Shown here: one piece after another, positions 20,571-32,074 of the stretch
Position numbering within the stretch: position 1 is the first letter of the stretch
Layout: each line of letters begins with the position of its first letter
NCBI GenBank assembly: GCA_963674455.1
Contig: CAVMBE010000027.1
Span: 186,001 to 250,000, forward strand
Source of the DNA: Lecanosticta acicola
Taxonomy: Eukaryota; Ascomycota; Dothideomycetes; Mycosphaerellales; Mycosphaerellaceae
Length of the DNA: 64,000 nt
Direction: 5' to 3'
The notes under the pieces: generated by a model
What the model saw: only the letters and a program-made list of their open reading frames with translations
Told to the model about the DNA's origin: nothing
Databases searched by the model: none
Position numbers and translations under genes: made by a program

Positions 20571-22910
20571 ATGAACGACGGTGAGGACTGGTCCGACCGA
20601 CGTCCCTCTTCCAACGTCATGGACTACGCTTCCAGTGTGAATGATGCGCCGGATCACCACAGCACCTCTCCTTTGGCCAGGATGGCATCCCACTCGCACA
20701 ACAACCGCTTCTACACCTCGCGACATGGAAAGGCGCCGGTGCGACCCCAGCATATCACGCCTTCCTCATCCATGAACAATGTGCCCACCATGCCGATTCC
20801 GATACCCTCCAATCCGAACGTGATACCAGGCAACACTCTTCCCTCAGCCCCCGCGAGCCCTCCCACACCCGCACCCAGCCCGACACCGATGCAGCGTGCG
20901 CCCGACTGGAGCACGGCAGACCCGCACGAAGACATTGGCGACATCGACCTCGATGACCCCGAGCAGCCTCAGAAATTACTCAGTCTACCGAGTTCGGCGA
21001 GAGGATATGGATTCGGCTATAGGGACATGCGCGCAGCTTTTGCAGAAATGGATAACAACCAGCGACAGCGCATGCTGGCAGAGCTGTTGAACATGTGCGA
21101 CGGGAAGCTGCTGGGCTTCGTGGCTAACTTCGTTGGACCGAGGTTGAAAAGAGATCCATTCTCAGTACTTCCTAACGAGCTGTGCTTGAGAATATTGGCT
21201 TTTGTTGAGGATGCGAGGACACTGGCGAGGAGCTCGCAGGTGAGTAAGAGATGGCGTGAGTTGGTGAGCGACGACATGGCCTGGAAGAGCTTGTGTGATA
21301 AGCATGCGTACAGGCGCATGTCGGACGATCCGCCATCTGCTTCCCCGAGGCCCATTCCTGGGGCGACGTCCTCTAGCATCGATCAGCGACATCAGCATCC
21401 TTACGGCTATCATCATTACGCGCAAGCGCACAGCTCTTCGTTTGCCGGCCTCTCCTCCAGCGCACCCGATCTCACGCATCGAACGAGCCTCAACGCCACG
21501 GCCTCCGTTCTCCCACCAACTCTCCGCGCATCGTTGTCGAGCGCTAAAAGACGGCCGAAAGCAATCAGCTATCGCAGTCACTTCAAGCAGAAGTACCAGG
21601 TTGAGACTGCGTGGAGACACGGCGGAAAGGTGGACCAGCGTCAAATAACGCCCGATCAGGGTGTCGTCACTTCGTTACACCTGACATCCAGCTACATTAT
21701 TGTTGCGCTCGACAATGCCAAGATACATGTCTTTGATACTAGTGGAAGGCATCTACGCTGCTTGCAAGGTCATGTCATGGGCGTATGGGCAATGGTGCCG
21801 TACGGTGACATTCTGGTATCTGGAGGCTGTGACCGAGATGTGCGGGTCTGGGATCTTACGACTGGTATGGCACAACACATGCTGCGCGGACACACAAGCA
21901 CTGTTCGCTGCTTGAAGATGAGCGGACCCAATACTGCTATTTCTGGTTCGCGGGATACCACGTTACGAGTCTGGGATATCAGGAAAGGCGTCTGCAAACA
22001 TGTGCTCGTCGGTCACCAGGCATCTGTGCGCTGTCTAGAGATCCACGGCGACCTCGTTGTGTCCGGTAGCTACGACACTACGGCGAGGATATGGTCGATC
22101 AGCGAAGGGCGATGTCTTCGAACGCTTCAGGGACATTTTAGTCAGATCTATGCTGTCGCCTTCGACGGTCGTCGTGTCGCGACTGGCTCGCTCGACACGA
22201 GCGTACGCGTTTGGGACCCACGCGATGGGAGATGCTTGGCTCAACTGCAGGGACACACATCGCTTGTCGGTCAGCTGCAACTGCGCAACGATACCCTCGT
22301 GACTGGTGGTAGTGACGGTAGTGTTAGAGTTTGGAGCTTGCAGACGTATTCTGCTATTCACCGGCTCGCGGCTCATGACAACAGTGTTACAAGCCTTCAG
22401 TTTGACGACAGCAGGATTGTATCTGGCGGCAGTGATGGGCGGGTTAAAGTCTGGGATCTGCAGCGAGGATGTCAAGTCAGAGAGCTTGGGAATCCTGCTG
22501 AGGCAGTGTGGCGGGTGGTATTCGAAGAGGAGAAGGCCGTCGTCCTCGCTAGCCGAGGCGGGAAGACTGTCATGGAGGTCTGGGACTTTGCGCCGCCGCC
22601 CGAAGACGACATTCATTCATCTGGAACATCTTCACTGCGTTCAAATACCTCTAGTCCAGGTATTGTGCCATATCAGGAACCGGCTTACGGGCAGCATCCA
22701 TCCTATGATAGATTTGGTGTACCACCTTACGCTGATCCCGTTATCGAGGAAGACATTCAACGGGAATGGCGGGATTACCAATCGACTAGGACCCAGAAAA
22801 TGATTCAAGAACAGGACGCGATTATGACGGACACTTACGACCACACCATGCTGGATGATGGGCAAGAGAACGACAATGGAGAAGGCAGCGCGCCAGTGGA
22901 CGAAACATAG
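20571..22910 (+). CDS. F-box/WD40 repeat protein, SCF ubiquitin-ligase substrate receptor (Cdc4/FWD-1-like)
   Basis: 779 residues from ATG 20571 (MNDGEDWSDRRPSS); the frame is open a little further 5' but without an ATG. A Pro/Ser-rich N-terminus is followed by an F-box at about 195-245 (FSVLPNELCLRILAFVEDA, VSKRWRELVSDDMAWKSLC), which binds Skp1. A linker follows with a basic YRSHFKQKYQVETAWRHGG motif. Seven to eight WD40 repeats occupy about 355-690 (e.g. LRGHTSTVRCLKMSGPNTAI, GSLDTSVRVWDPRDG) and form the phosphodegron-binding propeller. The C-terminal tail is acidic. The arrangement matches fungal Cdc4-type proteins, including Neurospora FWD-1, which targets the clock protein FRQ. Which orthologue it is needs a tree. 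Confidence 0.92.
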   Translation: MNDGEDWSDRRPSSNVMDYASSVNDAPDHHSTSPLARMASHSHNNRFYTSRHGKAPVRPQHITPSSSMNNVPTMPIPIPSNPNVIPGNTLPSAPASPPTPAPSPTPMQRAPDWSTADPHEDIGDIDLDDPEQPQKLLSLPSSARGYGFGYRDMRAAFAEMDNNQRQRMLAELLNMCDGKLLGFVANFVGPRLKRDPFSVLPNELCLRILAFVEDARTLARSSQVSKRWRELVSDDMAWKSLCDKHAYRRMSDDPPSASPRPIPGATSSSIDQRHQHPYGYHHYAQAHSSSFAGLSSSAPDLTHRTSLNATASVLPPTLRASLSSAKRRPKAISYRSHFKQKYQVETAWRHGGKVDQRQITPDQGVVTSLHLTSSYIIVALDNAKIHVFDTSGRHLRCLQGHVMGVWAMVPYGDILVSGGCDRDVRVWDLTTGMAQHMLRGHTSTVRCLKMSGPNTAISGSRDTTLRVWDIRKGVCKHVLVGHQASVRCLEIHGDLVVSGSYDTTARIWSISEGRCLRTLQGHFSQIYAVAFDGRRVATGSLDTSVRVWDPRDGRCLAQLQGHTSLVGQLQLRNDTLVTGGSDGSVRVWSLQTYSAIHRLAAHDNSVTSLQFDDSRIVSGGSDGRVKVWDLQRGCQVRELGNPAEAVWRVVFEEEKAVVLASRGGKTVMEVWDFAPPPEDDIHSSGTSSLRSNTSSPGIVPYQEPAYGQHPSYDRFGVPPYADPVIEEDIQREWRDYQSTRTQKMIQEQDAIMTDTYDHTMLDDGQENDNGEGSAPVDET

Positions 22911-23562
22911 CATTCGCACGGCTCCGAGCTTGATTCAAACGCAAGTTTCGAGAACAGAGTTCAGCCTGAACAGCCCAGGCTACAATCGACTGTTCGTGAC
23001 CACTTATCCATTTCAGGAGCGAATCTTTTATTGACAGCTCCAGTGGAACCATTGCCTTCTCATCTAGCGCTCTTTGAGGGTGTACAGCAGGCACGTCAAA
23101 ATAGGGGATCCAGACCGTAGCCTCGCATCAGGTCGACACGGCCCTCGGAGACTGTCTGAAGCGATTGACATTGCAGTGATAAGCACCAAATGGTGTGCAT
23201 CGACAGCAGAATTAGCCACGACATAGCATACTAGAGCAGCGAAAGGGCGCCAGAAGGAGGAAAGAAGATTGAACATAGCATGCCAGCAGGCTTGGGAGGA
23301 GGTGGTTGTCATACCTTGTGTCTATTGCATTTTGGTGTTTGTGAGTTTTGGGAAAAGGAAGGACAGCGTAGGGTTGCGCTCTTTTTATGATGACGAAACG
23401 CGCTACGAGGAAATCAGGCTCTTGTGAGGCGTGACACTCATAGGACAAGATGGTGCGTCTTTCCGGTTCGGTCGGTATTCTTCATCTACGATTTTATCAT
23501 TCTTTGTATGTTGGAATCGATTACATCAATTCTTTGCCTATTTGGCATTGCCCGTCTTACTT
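22911..23562. other. intergenic, 0.65 kb, between convergent genes
   Basis: 3' flanks of the WD40 gene (+) and the next gene (-). No gene, repeat or terminator hairpin is evident. Confidence 0.4.
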
Positions 23563-24509
23563 TCATGCTATAGATGCCCTTCCAAATGTGCCTGCCGCTT
23601 TCGCGGAACCAACCACCATTGCTCTTGCCTCCTTGGCCACCGCGATCGCTTCCTCTAGAGCTTGGGTGAAAGCGTCAGTCGAGCCATATCCACCGCTCCT
23701 CGCCCCCATCTTCTCCAGCACCTGTGCAATCAACCCCTCCCACCTCGCCAGTACCGTCTCCGACTGCGCCATTGACGCCGCAGTCACACCCTCGCCCATA
23801 ACCGCAGAGACGATCAATTTCAAGAGATCCCGACATCGATACATGTCCCTGTCGATCGGGGGATGGTACTTCAAAAAGTGCAAGATGCGGGGATTCGAGA
23901 GGAGAAGGTCGAGGGTGGCGAGGGATCTGAGGGTTGTGGGTGTGTGGTTGGTGTCGAGGAGGAGGGAGGTGAGGGAGGTGTAGTCGCGGGCTGTGATGTG
24001 GGAGATTTTGCCGTGGCTTGAGATGTAGCTGAAGCCGGTTTTGAAGGCTAGGTTTGGGCGGTGGGAGGGGTGTGGTTCTGGGCCTGGCTGTTGTTCTCTG
24101 ATAAAGTTGGACTGTGTAGCAGCAGGTGGTGGTGGTGGTGGTGGCGCTGGAGGTGGTGCGAGGGTTGAAGGGCCATACCCCTGAGTATCACGGTCTGGAG
24201 CGCTTGGATCGGCTGGCTGACTCTTCTTGTCTACCAAGGTGTCAGTGGTGCTGCATCTGTAGCAATACGATTGTGAAGTCTACGTGTGAGGAGATCGACG
24301 CTCCAAGATGGAAATACGCCACTGTGACTTACGTTTGGACTTGCTTGGCTTCTTCTTCTTCTTCTTGCCCTTGTCTTTGGCCGTGGGGTTGCTGTTGCTC
24401 CTACGTGGAGAACTTCTGTTGCGTGTTAGTGAAAGGAAAATCATATCCTGAACGGCTGGACTCACATCAACTTCTGGCGGGAAGGGTGAACACCTTCTAC
24501 TCCCGACAT
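23563..24509 (-). CDS. uncharacterised protein, three exons, 264 aa
   Basis: Exons 24466-24509, 24333-24415 and 23563-24230. Introns are 50 nt (GTGAGT..CACTAACACGCAACAG, clear branch site) and 102 nt (GTAAGT..GGTAG). Start ATG 24509, MSGVEGVHPSRQKL. Residues about 15-45 are Ser/Lys-rich with a six-lysine run (nuclear-type basic patch). Then a Pro-rich tract with seven consecutive prolines appears. From about residue 110 a compact helical domain begins, with FKTGFSYISSHGKISHITA, LDLLLSNPRILHFLKYHPPI and a C-terminal helix ALEEAIAVAKEARAMVV. The family is not recognised. Without splicing, only the third exon would be called, from a non-ATG codon, and the basic N-terminus would be lost. Confidence 0.7.
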
Positions 24510-25138
24510 GATGTCAATGATCGTGCAGGCGATATGATTGTTCTTCAGTCCTTCGCTGGCAATACCACCAGACGCGCACGAGTAGAAGGAGGTAGGTCCG
24601 CGATGTATGATTGGGTGAAGTGTCGTCATTGTTTGCGCGCGTGACGCGCAGGCTTGTGATGCAGTGCTCGGACCACGTAAGTGAATGGTACATCGTCTTT
24701 GCCCTGACAGACTTCAATCGCATTTTCGAGTAATGCAACGAAGACACTGACGGTAGCGCATCAAAGGTGCCAAAAGGATGGCGAGAACCGTCAAGCTACG
24801 CACAAATGCACTGCTGTCGCTGATTTACTGCTGTTCGAGTTGTTGTGACCTGGCTTGGCTGAATGAATGTAATTGGATATATGCCCTGAACGCGAAGAGA
24901 TGCTGTTTGATCGCTCGGCGCTTATAACAGCGCAAGGTACTCGTTCGAAGCCCTCGGGAAACCCGCAAAGAATTGATTGTCTGAATCTCGCCAGGGCGAA
25001 GGCTTATCAAAGTCCACGGATACTCGCCCTTTGCGCCAACGAGCTCTGGCGCGGGGACAACTTTTGTTTTGGCGACATCCCCAACGCCTTTCGCGCAACA
25101 GATAGGTGGGAAAATCTGTAGATACTGCTGTACATAGC
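24510..25138. other. intergenic, 0.63 kb
   Basis: Promoter of the 24509 gene and 3' flank of the F-box/TPR gene. A 105-codon minus frame starting at 25142 overlaps the previous stop codon and looks like read-through of a 3' UTR. Not called. Confidence 0.4.
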
Positions 25139-26359
25139 TCATGCTAGCCTCAGCGCCGTGGCAGCAATCTCTTTGTCGACGTTCTGATCGTTCGGCAAAT
25201 AGATCTTGGCCACCCTCAGCAGCTTTCTCGCCTCGTCCAGAACATCCATCATCTTGGACGCCACAGCAGTGCGGTAATAGATCTTTCCCATCTGATCTCT
25301 ACCTGGGAACTCAAGCACGGCTTCATCTTCTGGAGAAATGCTCCGTCTGCCGTCTACGCCCATGGCTTCTCGCAGCATTTCGATGCTTCGCATGCCCCAG
25401 TAGTAGCACTCTTCGTATTCCTCAAGCTTCAGATACACCAGACAAGTATTTGCTACGAGGTGGACACGCAGTAGGAGACGCTCAGCCTGTCCATTCTTCC
25501 CAACGAAAGGCTCCTCCGTGAGCTCACGGCCGAAGAAAATGTCGCCGTGAATGTGTCTCTTCCTGCCCTTGATCACGACGTGTATTGCTTCCCAGGCCTG
25601 ATTGTAGAGCTGCAGCGCAGCGTGGTAATTTCCCTCTTTCAGTTGTGCATTTCCCTCAAACTTCAGCCTCGATGCTTCTCTCAGACAGTGCTCCGGGCTC
25701 CTGTGGTGCTCTCTCTGCGCAGAACGCAACTCTTGCTCGATCGATCCGTACGGCTTGAGATCGCCCTCAAAGATAGTATCGCCCAGTCCTTTGACCTCGC
25801 CGAAGGGCAGAAGTAATTTCCGCTGCACCAACTTAGTCATTCTCTGCTCTTCCCATTCACGAGCGAATGGATCCCGCAGTTCCAACTTCAGCCGCAATCG
25901 TTCATTAAGACCAGGGTATGAAAGGTCTGCATAGTACCACATCCTAGTGAACTTGGGCAGATCCTCTTGCAGAACGATGAACCGCTCCGTGTCGATTTCC
26001 ATTGTGACATGATCTGGCGCATCGATACTGACGTTCAAACTGTGATTGCTAAACTGGAGAGCCTTCTCTTTTGTGACCAGAATGGGCACATGTCCCTCGT
26101 ACGCCACATGCTGTTGAGCCTCGGGCCATGGCGTTTCGATCCGTACGAAGACATTGAGGTCCCGGAACACCTTTCGCGATTCAAGATAGATCTGGCGGTT
26201 GATCCGGAACAACACGAGGGCTGCAACGTAGTTGTAAGAGGTGTAGTCGTTGTCGAGGTATTGGCGATTGGCATCGGGGTGCAAGATCAGGCGATAGATC
26301 TCTTCGCGAATCTCGGGTGGGATCGTAAGAAGGGTCGGAGGGCTGCGTTCTTCGGTCAT
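25139..26359 (-). CDS. F-box-like protein with C-terminal TPR region
   Basis: 406 residues, intronless, ATG 26359. The N-terminus has the fungal F-box-like opening LLTIPPEIREEIYRLILHPD, followed by ALVLFRINRQIYLESRKVF, where F-box proteins carry a conserved 'L..t.rqi..Ea..vf'. The middle (about 60-230) is the variable body. From about 240, LREASRLKFEGNAQLKEGNY and HAALQLYNQAWEA begin a TPR domain, with further helix pairs to the end (YLKLEEYEECYYWGMRSIEM, AVASKMMDVLDEARKLLRVA). Such proteins are common in filamentous ascomycetes and may act as SCF adaptors; the target is unknown. Skp1 binding is inferred only from the N-terminal motif. Confidence 0.75.
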   Translation of the reverse strand: MTEERSPPTLLTIPPEIREEIYRLILHPDANRQYLDNDYTSYNYVAALVLFRINRQIYLESRKVFRDLNVFVRIETPWPEAQQHVAYEGHVPILVTKEKALQFSNHSLNVSIDAPDHVTMEIDTERFIVLQEDLPKFTRMWYYADLSYPGLNERLRLKLELRDPFAREWEEQRMTKLVQRKLLLPFGEVKGLGDTIFEGDLKPYGSIEQELRSAQREHHRSPEHCLREASRLKFEGNAQLKEGNYHAALQLYNQAWEAIHVVIKGRKRHIHGDIFFGRELTEEPFVGKNGQAERLLLRVHLVANTCLVYLKLEEYEECYYWGMRSIEMLREAMGVDGRRSISPEDEAVLEFPGRDQMGKIYYRTAVASKMMDVLDEARKLLRVAKIYLPNDQNVDKEIAATALRLA

Positions 26360-26827
26360 GGTAGGATTCTGATGTCTCCGTATGCAGATGAGCCTTGGGA
26401 GTGCAGGTTCGTTACGATGAGTTCGTTGTCTGTGAATCCGTCATCCCGGTATGAGGTGCGCAACCTTATGAAACTCATCGCGGGGAGCGGCTCCACCTCA
26501 ATCCGGGTTGCGGGGCAAATCTGCATAAGAGTCTGTGGCGGACTGAACTGGCTGGAAGGACAAAATGGTATTACCTCGTGTCGAGGCTGCGGCTCGTCGG
26601 CAAACACTCTCCTGCCTGTCAGTCTCTGAGGTGGTGCTCTACCACAAGACCTTGTTGCAGACATATCTCTATAGAATTACGACTTCTATGCAGCTTTAGA
26701 TACGAATAGAATGTGATTTGGCAGCTGATGTAGGTTCAATCTTAGGCAGTGGGCCTCTCTACTCTCTGTCTACCACATCCCCAATACCGTATCTAATGCA
26801 ATCGGCTCTCAGAGCCTTTTGACAACC
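26360..26827. other. intergenic, 0.47 kb
   Basis: Promoter of the F-box/TPR gene and 3' flank of the RING gene. Nothing else is seen. Confidence 0.4.
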
Positions 26828-29766
26828 TCAAGAACGATGCACCTGAATCTTCTGGTTGATTCGCTTTCGACAAACTGGACAAGCAGCGGGTCTTCTCGGC
26901 CGAGTCTTGTCTTGAGCCATCGTCGGCGAATGCTGCTCACTGCACCATCGACACATGGCCAAGTGTCCGCATGGGATCGTACAGATATCGGCTTTCTGCG
27001 AGTAGCAAATGCGGCAGTCCAGCAATATCGTCATTTCTTCTTCAGTCATAGGCTCTTCTGGTCGGCCGGAATCTTTGGCATCCAGACCGCGGCCTTCATT
27101 GTCTTCGTCGTCCGAATCCGTCGCAGACGGCGAGGCGCCAAAGTCTCCGAGACTCAGTGGCCTGTAGAATGCGTCTCGCAGGCTACGACTTGTCATCGGC
27201 TCACCCGGCTCAAAGCCGTTCGCTCGTAGACGTTCGTATGCGGCGCGTGTCTCTTCATCGCGGTTGGCCATCCTCTCTAACAGCGTTCTGGGGCTCGTAG
27301 CCATCGCTGCTCTGCTAGCAGTCAGCGCCACCGATGGCATCGTCCGCGTAGCCCTTCTCTGTGCATCGAGCTCTGAGCGGGAGTGATCGCCTCGCCTTGC
27401 CGCCTGACGTCTCTCGCTTTCCAATTCAGCGCGTCGATCGCTTTGCGCTTCATCGGTCTCTCCGACATGTTGGGCAAGCACCTGACTAGCCTGATTCATT
27501 GCTGTATCGCTACGCAACATTCTGACCAGGACGGCGCGGTCGCGGCTGTTGCGCTCTCCAGCCTGCAGTCGATAGAGCATAGGCAGCTGCTCCAAAGCTG
27601 TGACGCCAGATTGTGCTCTCACCTGTCCGCTCATCTGATAGCACTCGGCCATGACTTCTACGTCATGCACGATGACTTGCCCTGACATGGCCATTTCATA
27701 TGCATCAGGGGTGAAGGAGACGGTCTCTCCGCGCTCACGCCGTCGTCGATTGCGCTCGGCGGGCAATTGACTACCCCACACGACTTCTTCAAGCTCCATG
27801 AGAGGCTCAAGTTGCCCCACGTCCAACGACGAAAGAGTGTTTGATTGTACGGAGCAGAGAAGATTAGATACCGCATTCCCGTCATCAGCCCATGGAACGT
27901 GCGATCTGAGCCCTGGATTGTTAGACAGTGCGTTCAAGACGAATACAGCGTCAAGCCCACGATCATTATTCTCATACGGATCTTCGTCCAGTTGTAGTCC
28001 TGGAAGTCCAGCGACAATCGTCGGGGCGTCTTGACGTCTCCGATTTCGAGAATCTCTTGCATATGTTAGAATATCTTGAAATGTCGCGCCAGGTGCTCGC
28101 TGCTGACTAGGTAGTGCATTCAACATGTTCCTTGGGAAATTGTCAGTGTCGACTGCTGTTCGGTTTCGCTGGACCCTGTCTTGTCCTCTCAAGAGCGCAT
28201 GGTAATCTTCCAGCGCAGTGCCTGTATTGAATAGATTCAGTCCAGCGCGAGTTGCGTCCGTTGGCCGCTCGTTGCTATGAGACGGAGGCACGTGCCGAGA
28301 GATGTTTGTGTCTTGCAACGATTGTGATTCGGACGGGCGAGGGACGCCCCACACATCGCGCTCTCGAGTTTCCAGTTCCGCCAACCGTTGAGCGACATCT
28401 GGGTCCGCAGCTCGCTCCTCATCATGAAGCACCTGACGGAGTGTACGCTCTTCCCGGCGTACATCTTCTGCGACTCGGAAGCGCTCCATAGCTCTGGTGA
28501 ACATGCCGCCGATTGGAGATTCATAGCTTTCGCCTTGTGCGATCATCTCCTCACGAGTACCAAACAGCCTCATGTAATTTTCAGTGGTTCTCTGCTCATT
28601 CTGTAGCTGACGAAGGCGGGCTTGCGACGTGCGGAAGTCCTGTTCTGCGAGGTCCAATTCTGTTGCAGCTTGGTCCCTGTTTCTTCTGGCCTCGTCCACA
28701 TGTTGCCTGGCCTCATCAACCCGCGCCTGAACGCCGGAAAGCGTCCCGTTACGCTGCGTCGTGCTAACAGCATCTGTGAGAGCCCGAACACTCTGGATGG
28801 CTCCTTGCGCATCTTCCTGCGAGGGCGGACTATCTATTGTGTCAAGAGTGCGACCCAGTTGTGACAGGCGAGTCGATGCTGCCGTGTGGTCCGGAACATT
28901 CTCGCCCAGATCTCGAAGCCCCGATATAACGCGCTCAATCCCATTGCGCATGCGATGAAGTTCACGTCGCAGAGCAGCAATGCGTCGTGCCTGGTAATCT
29001 CGATTACGGGAAGCAGCTGGCGTCATTGCCTGGGCATGTATGTTTGTTGTTCGCAATTCAATATCATTACTTGGTCGGCCACTGTCCGGTCGAGAAGGTG
29101 TTGGTTGCTGATCCTGGGACTCTTCCCTTTCTGCGGCCTGGAACATCTGGTCTAGCGTTTCTTCGATGCTCGGACCTTGAGGGGTTTCTTCCGCACGTGC
29201 AGCCTGTCGCTGGCGCTCACCTTCGGCTCGCTCGCGTTCCTCTATCTCACTGCGTTCTCTGCCAGCCCGCAGCTCGTCCAAGGTCCTAGGCAGACAGCCC
29301 GGCGACACATCGCGAAGGTCTTCCCCGAGAACAGCAACTCGCTCTTCGCTCCCATCGTCGCGAGTTACAATACGAAAACCTTGATGAAATTGATACCATC
29401 GTCTCAGGAATTCTGTCTGGTCAGGTCTCTCTGGTATTTTGGTCTGGCCAGGTGTTAATCCCGATGCTTGGACTCTGTTTTCCCAGAACTCCTTGCAGAA
29501 CCAGCAGTAGCGTTGCCATCGAGTACCTCGCTGAACAAAACCAACGCCATCAATGTAGGTTGAATATGTTACAGAATGAGCTCTTTCATCGTAGCACGCG
29601 CAGCACTCGCCTGTACACAGACGAATGGAAAGTCAGCTCGTATCCCCGAAGTTGCGCGCGGCTTGTGCGTTTGTTGCGTACCGATACTGCTCAGACGACA
29701 GCTGGTGGGAAGCTTGTGCTCGCAATAATGATCCAGTCGCAGTTGCCCGGCAGTTAGCGTTCCCAT
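26828..29766 (-). CDS. large RING-finger protein, putative E3 ubiquitin ligase, 953 aa
   Basis: Exon 1 is 29688-29766 (ATG 29766, MGTLTAGQLRLDHYCEHK); exon 2 is 26828-29610. The intron (29611-29687, donor GTATCG, acceptor GTACAG) keeps phase; an alternative donor at 29681 adds two residues. Exon 2 is open well upstream of any ATG, which requires this 5' exon. The join yields ECCACYDERAH...RYCWFCKEFW, a second Cys-rich, probably zinc-binding N-terminal region. The middle (about 180-420) is Gln/Glu/Arg-rich and coiled-coil-like. The C-terminus (about 890-945) is a C3HC4 RING: CRICYSQKADICTIPCGHLA, MCRWC, CPVCRKRI. RING plus Cys-rich N-terminus points to an E3 ligase; substrate and location are unknown. 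Confidence 0.8.
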
Positions 29767-32074
29767 TTTCTCAGGTCGTCAAATGGGATGGATGTGAAGT
29801 GGCAAGAGATGGACCCAGGACAGGAGCAGTATTCGCCTTTAGTTCGGAACGGGAAGTGAGCGGGCACTACACGGGATGGGCCGTAAGCTAAACCTTGTGG
29901 GGCACAAGAAGCCGACGACTTCCCTCCCCGGGAGGTCTCCATCACTCCTTCCCAGCCGGTACAGACGCTTCTGTTGACGTCGATGGGAGACACACCACGT
30001 CGAAATGCTCTTGGATTTCGTCCGAGGCCTCCAGACCGGTCTTCGACGACGCAGCGACCACAACGCGATGGCACGATAACGCAAACGCCGGACACGCCTG
30101 GGTACGATGCTTTTCGTGTCCCTCATCACCGCTTGTTCACGTCAAGAGAAATGTGGATGTTACCCAGACTGGTATTCTCAGAGCCATACAAATCCGCATC
30201 CTTGCGAAACATTGCTGCATTGCCTTCACAGTGTCGTATCAGGCAGGCGCGATATCACCAACCCGTTGACTCTACGTTCTCCGAGGAGCGATGATGAATT
30301 CGGCGGTGTCTTTCTGGGCACCAATGGGACTGGTCCTTTCGCGAAGCCTCGAATTCGCTTCTGCTGATGGCTTGCTGGCGGTGAGTTCTCTCCGGTAACA
30401 CAAAATCCTCAGTCCATTCTCTCAAGGCAAACAACCGTGCGAACCGTTTGCAATAAGCCTAGATTATTCACGGAACGCGTCCGGAACAGGCCTGACAAGC
30501 TACGACTTCTGGTGACAATCATCAAATGAGGTCAGTTTAACTGCAATTATCCTTGTTCGCCGGTTTCCTTTGCCTACTCCGCTGCCGCGAAGGAGCGACG
30601 CCAGCTCGCTTAAAATCAGCTATTTGGACCTAGCAATCGGGGCTGGAGACTGCCGTTCGTCAAGCATTGGCTCCAGCCGGCGGCTCCATGCGTTAGAATG
30701 ATCGACGACTTCAAGAACACTGGGAGAAGCACTCGAGGGTATTTCGGAGGGGCCACATCTTTGCATGAGCTTATCCAGACTTCATCTCGGCGGGATAAAT
30801 AACACGCCCTCGGTTGTGCGATCCTCTCGGCTTCAGTGGATCGCGTGAGAAAGTGCACGAATGGAATGATTCTGGACGCACGAAGTGGCCCGGGACCAAC
30901 TTTGGGCGCGAAGTCTCATGACTTGAAGCTTCAGGCGACGGCTCTACTCTGTCCTCTCTCTTGCGGCAGTGAGAATTTATGGAAATTAGCGATCACGTTG
31001 GGCGTCAACGCATATCGGCAATGGATTCTGATGGACCACACTGAGCAGTGTCTCACTTGCTCAATTGCCCAGATCGGCTGCCGACGTGTCTGGAAAGGCG
31101 AGTGAGCGTTTGCCAAGATCAGGTCTCAGCACCTGTCAATAGCCTCTGTTGCACAAGGGACCGCTCGCCGTCCGGTCCGGGTGAGCCTCTCACACGCCAC
31201 ACTTGCCTGTGTCAAAGCTTCCTGCATACTCACGCTCTGAGCAGCTTATAGTCCGGAATATCCTCCGCGCTGGATTATGGAATTCCAAGTTCAGTATACG
31301 GAGTTCAAGACATAACTCTTCTTGTGGATGAGTTCCCTTAAGCAGCCTGCGTATTCTGGGACATTGTTGAAAATGCCTTGAACAACAGTTGAAGTGGTTG
31401 CCTCGGCGATTTGCACCATCTCAGGCGCTTTCCTCGCCAACGACAGCCGGCCAGCTTTTTGGAATTGTAACTCCAGCACAGCTTGCTGCATTCGATGCAC
31501 CTGCGGACACCCTACTCGCCTATGGGAACGTGACGGGCTCAGGCGTGCCTGCAGTGATTGGTGTGGACCGATTACCCAAAATGCGAGCGTAGAGCGTCAG
31601 ACGATGCTGGTCCGTAGCCGCCACCAGGTGTAAACGCCACAAGCTGACATCAACGTACAGTCAATGGATACGACCGTCACGGGCTGCTAGGAACCTGACG
31701 AATCAGAATCCTGGCCGATAACCCTGGTGCAACCACTCTCGACAAGTTCAGCTTCAATTTATGGCTGTCTTATCGCCAGGCTTTGACTTGGGGCAGCCTC
31801 TGCAGGTCTCACGACGTCCAAGTCTAAGCAGCATAGCAGCTGGTACTAATCCGGGAGGCAAGTATCGGATGGAGTCGTACCGAGGACCTGTGGTAGATGG
31901 AGGTTCGCCAGGCGAAAAGATCGCAGAAAAGCAGACCATCATGTATTCTCTTCCCGAATTGTCGCGAAGCGCGTGCGAAATTTGAACACAGTCGGCGGTC
32001 ACGCCAGACCTTCAATGAGACGACCGTCGAGCGCAAATCTATAAAGCCAGAATGGTCGCGCTGCGTTGACGTGC
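29767..32074. other. gene-poor stretch, 2.3 kb
   Basis: Promoter of the RING gene, then no supported gene. Candidate fragments: 31290-31500 is open on both strands (minus: MQQAVLELQFQKAGRLSLAR, helical; plus: QLFGIVTPAQLAAFDAPADT). A 74-codon plus ORF from ATG 31761 follows a coding-looking piece (RILADNPGATTLDKFSFNLW) in another frame. They look like remnants, but no family is recognised. Confidence 0.3.

Noticed and set aside
21162..21644. Minus-strand 160-codon frame in the F-box/WD40 gene
   Set aside because: Shadow of the sense coding frame.
24127..24147. (GGT)n tract as a possible structural element
   Set aside because: It encodes the seven-proline run of the 23563-24509 gene on the minus strand.
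24825..25142. 105-codon minus frame from ATG 25142
   Set aside because: The ATG overlaps the stop of the F-box/TPR gene; composition is UTR-like.
31761..31985. 74-codon ATG frame (+)
   Set aside because: Isolated, no family, no splice partner; could be a remnant but not supportable as a gene.
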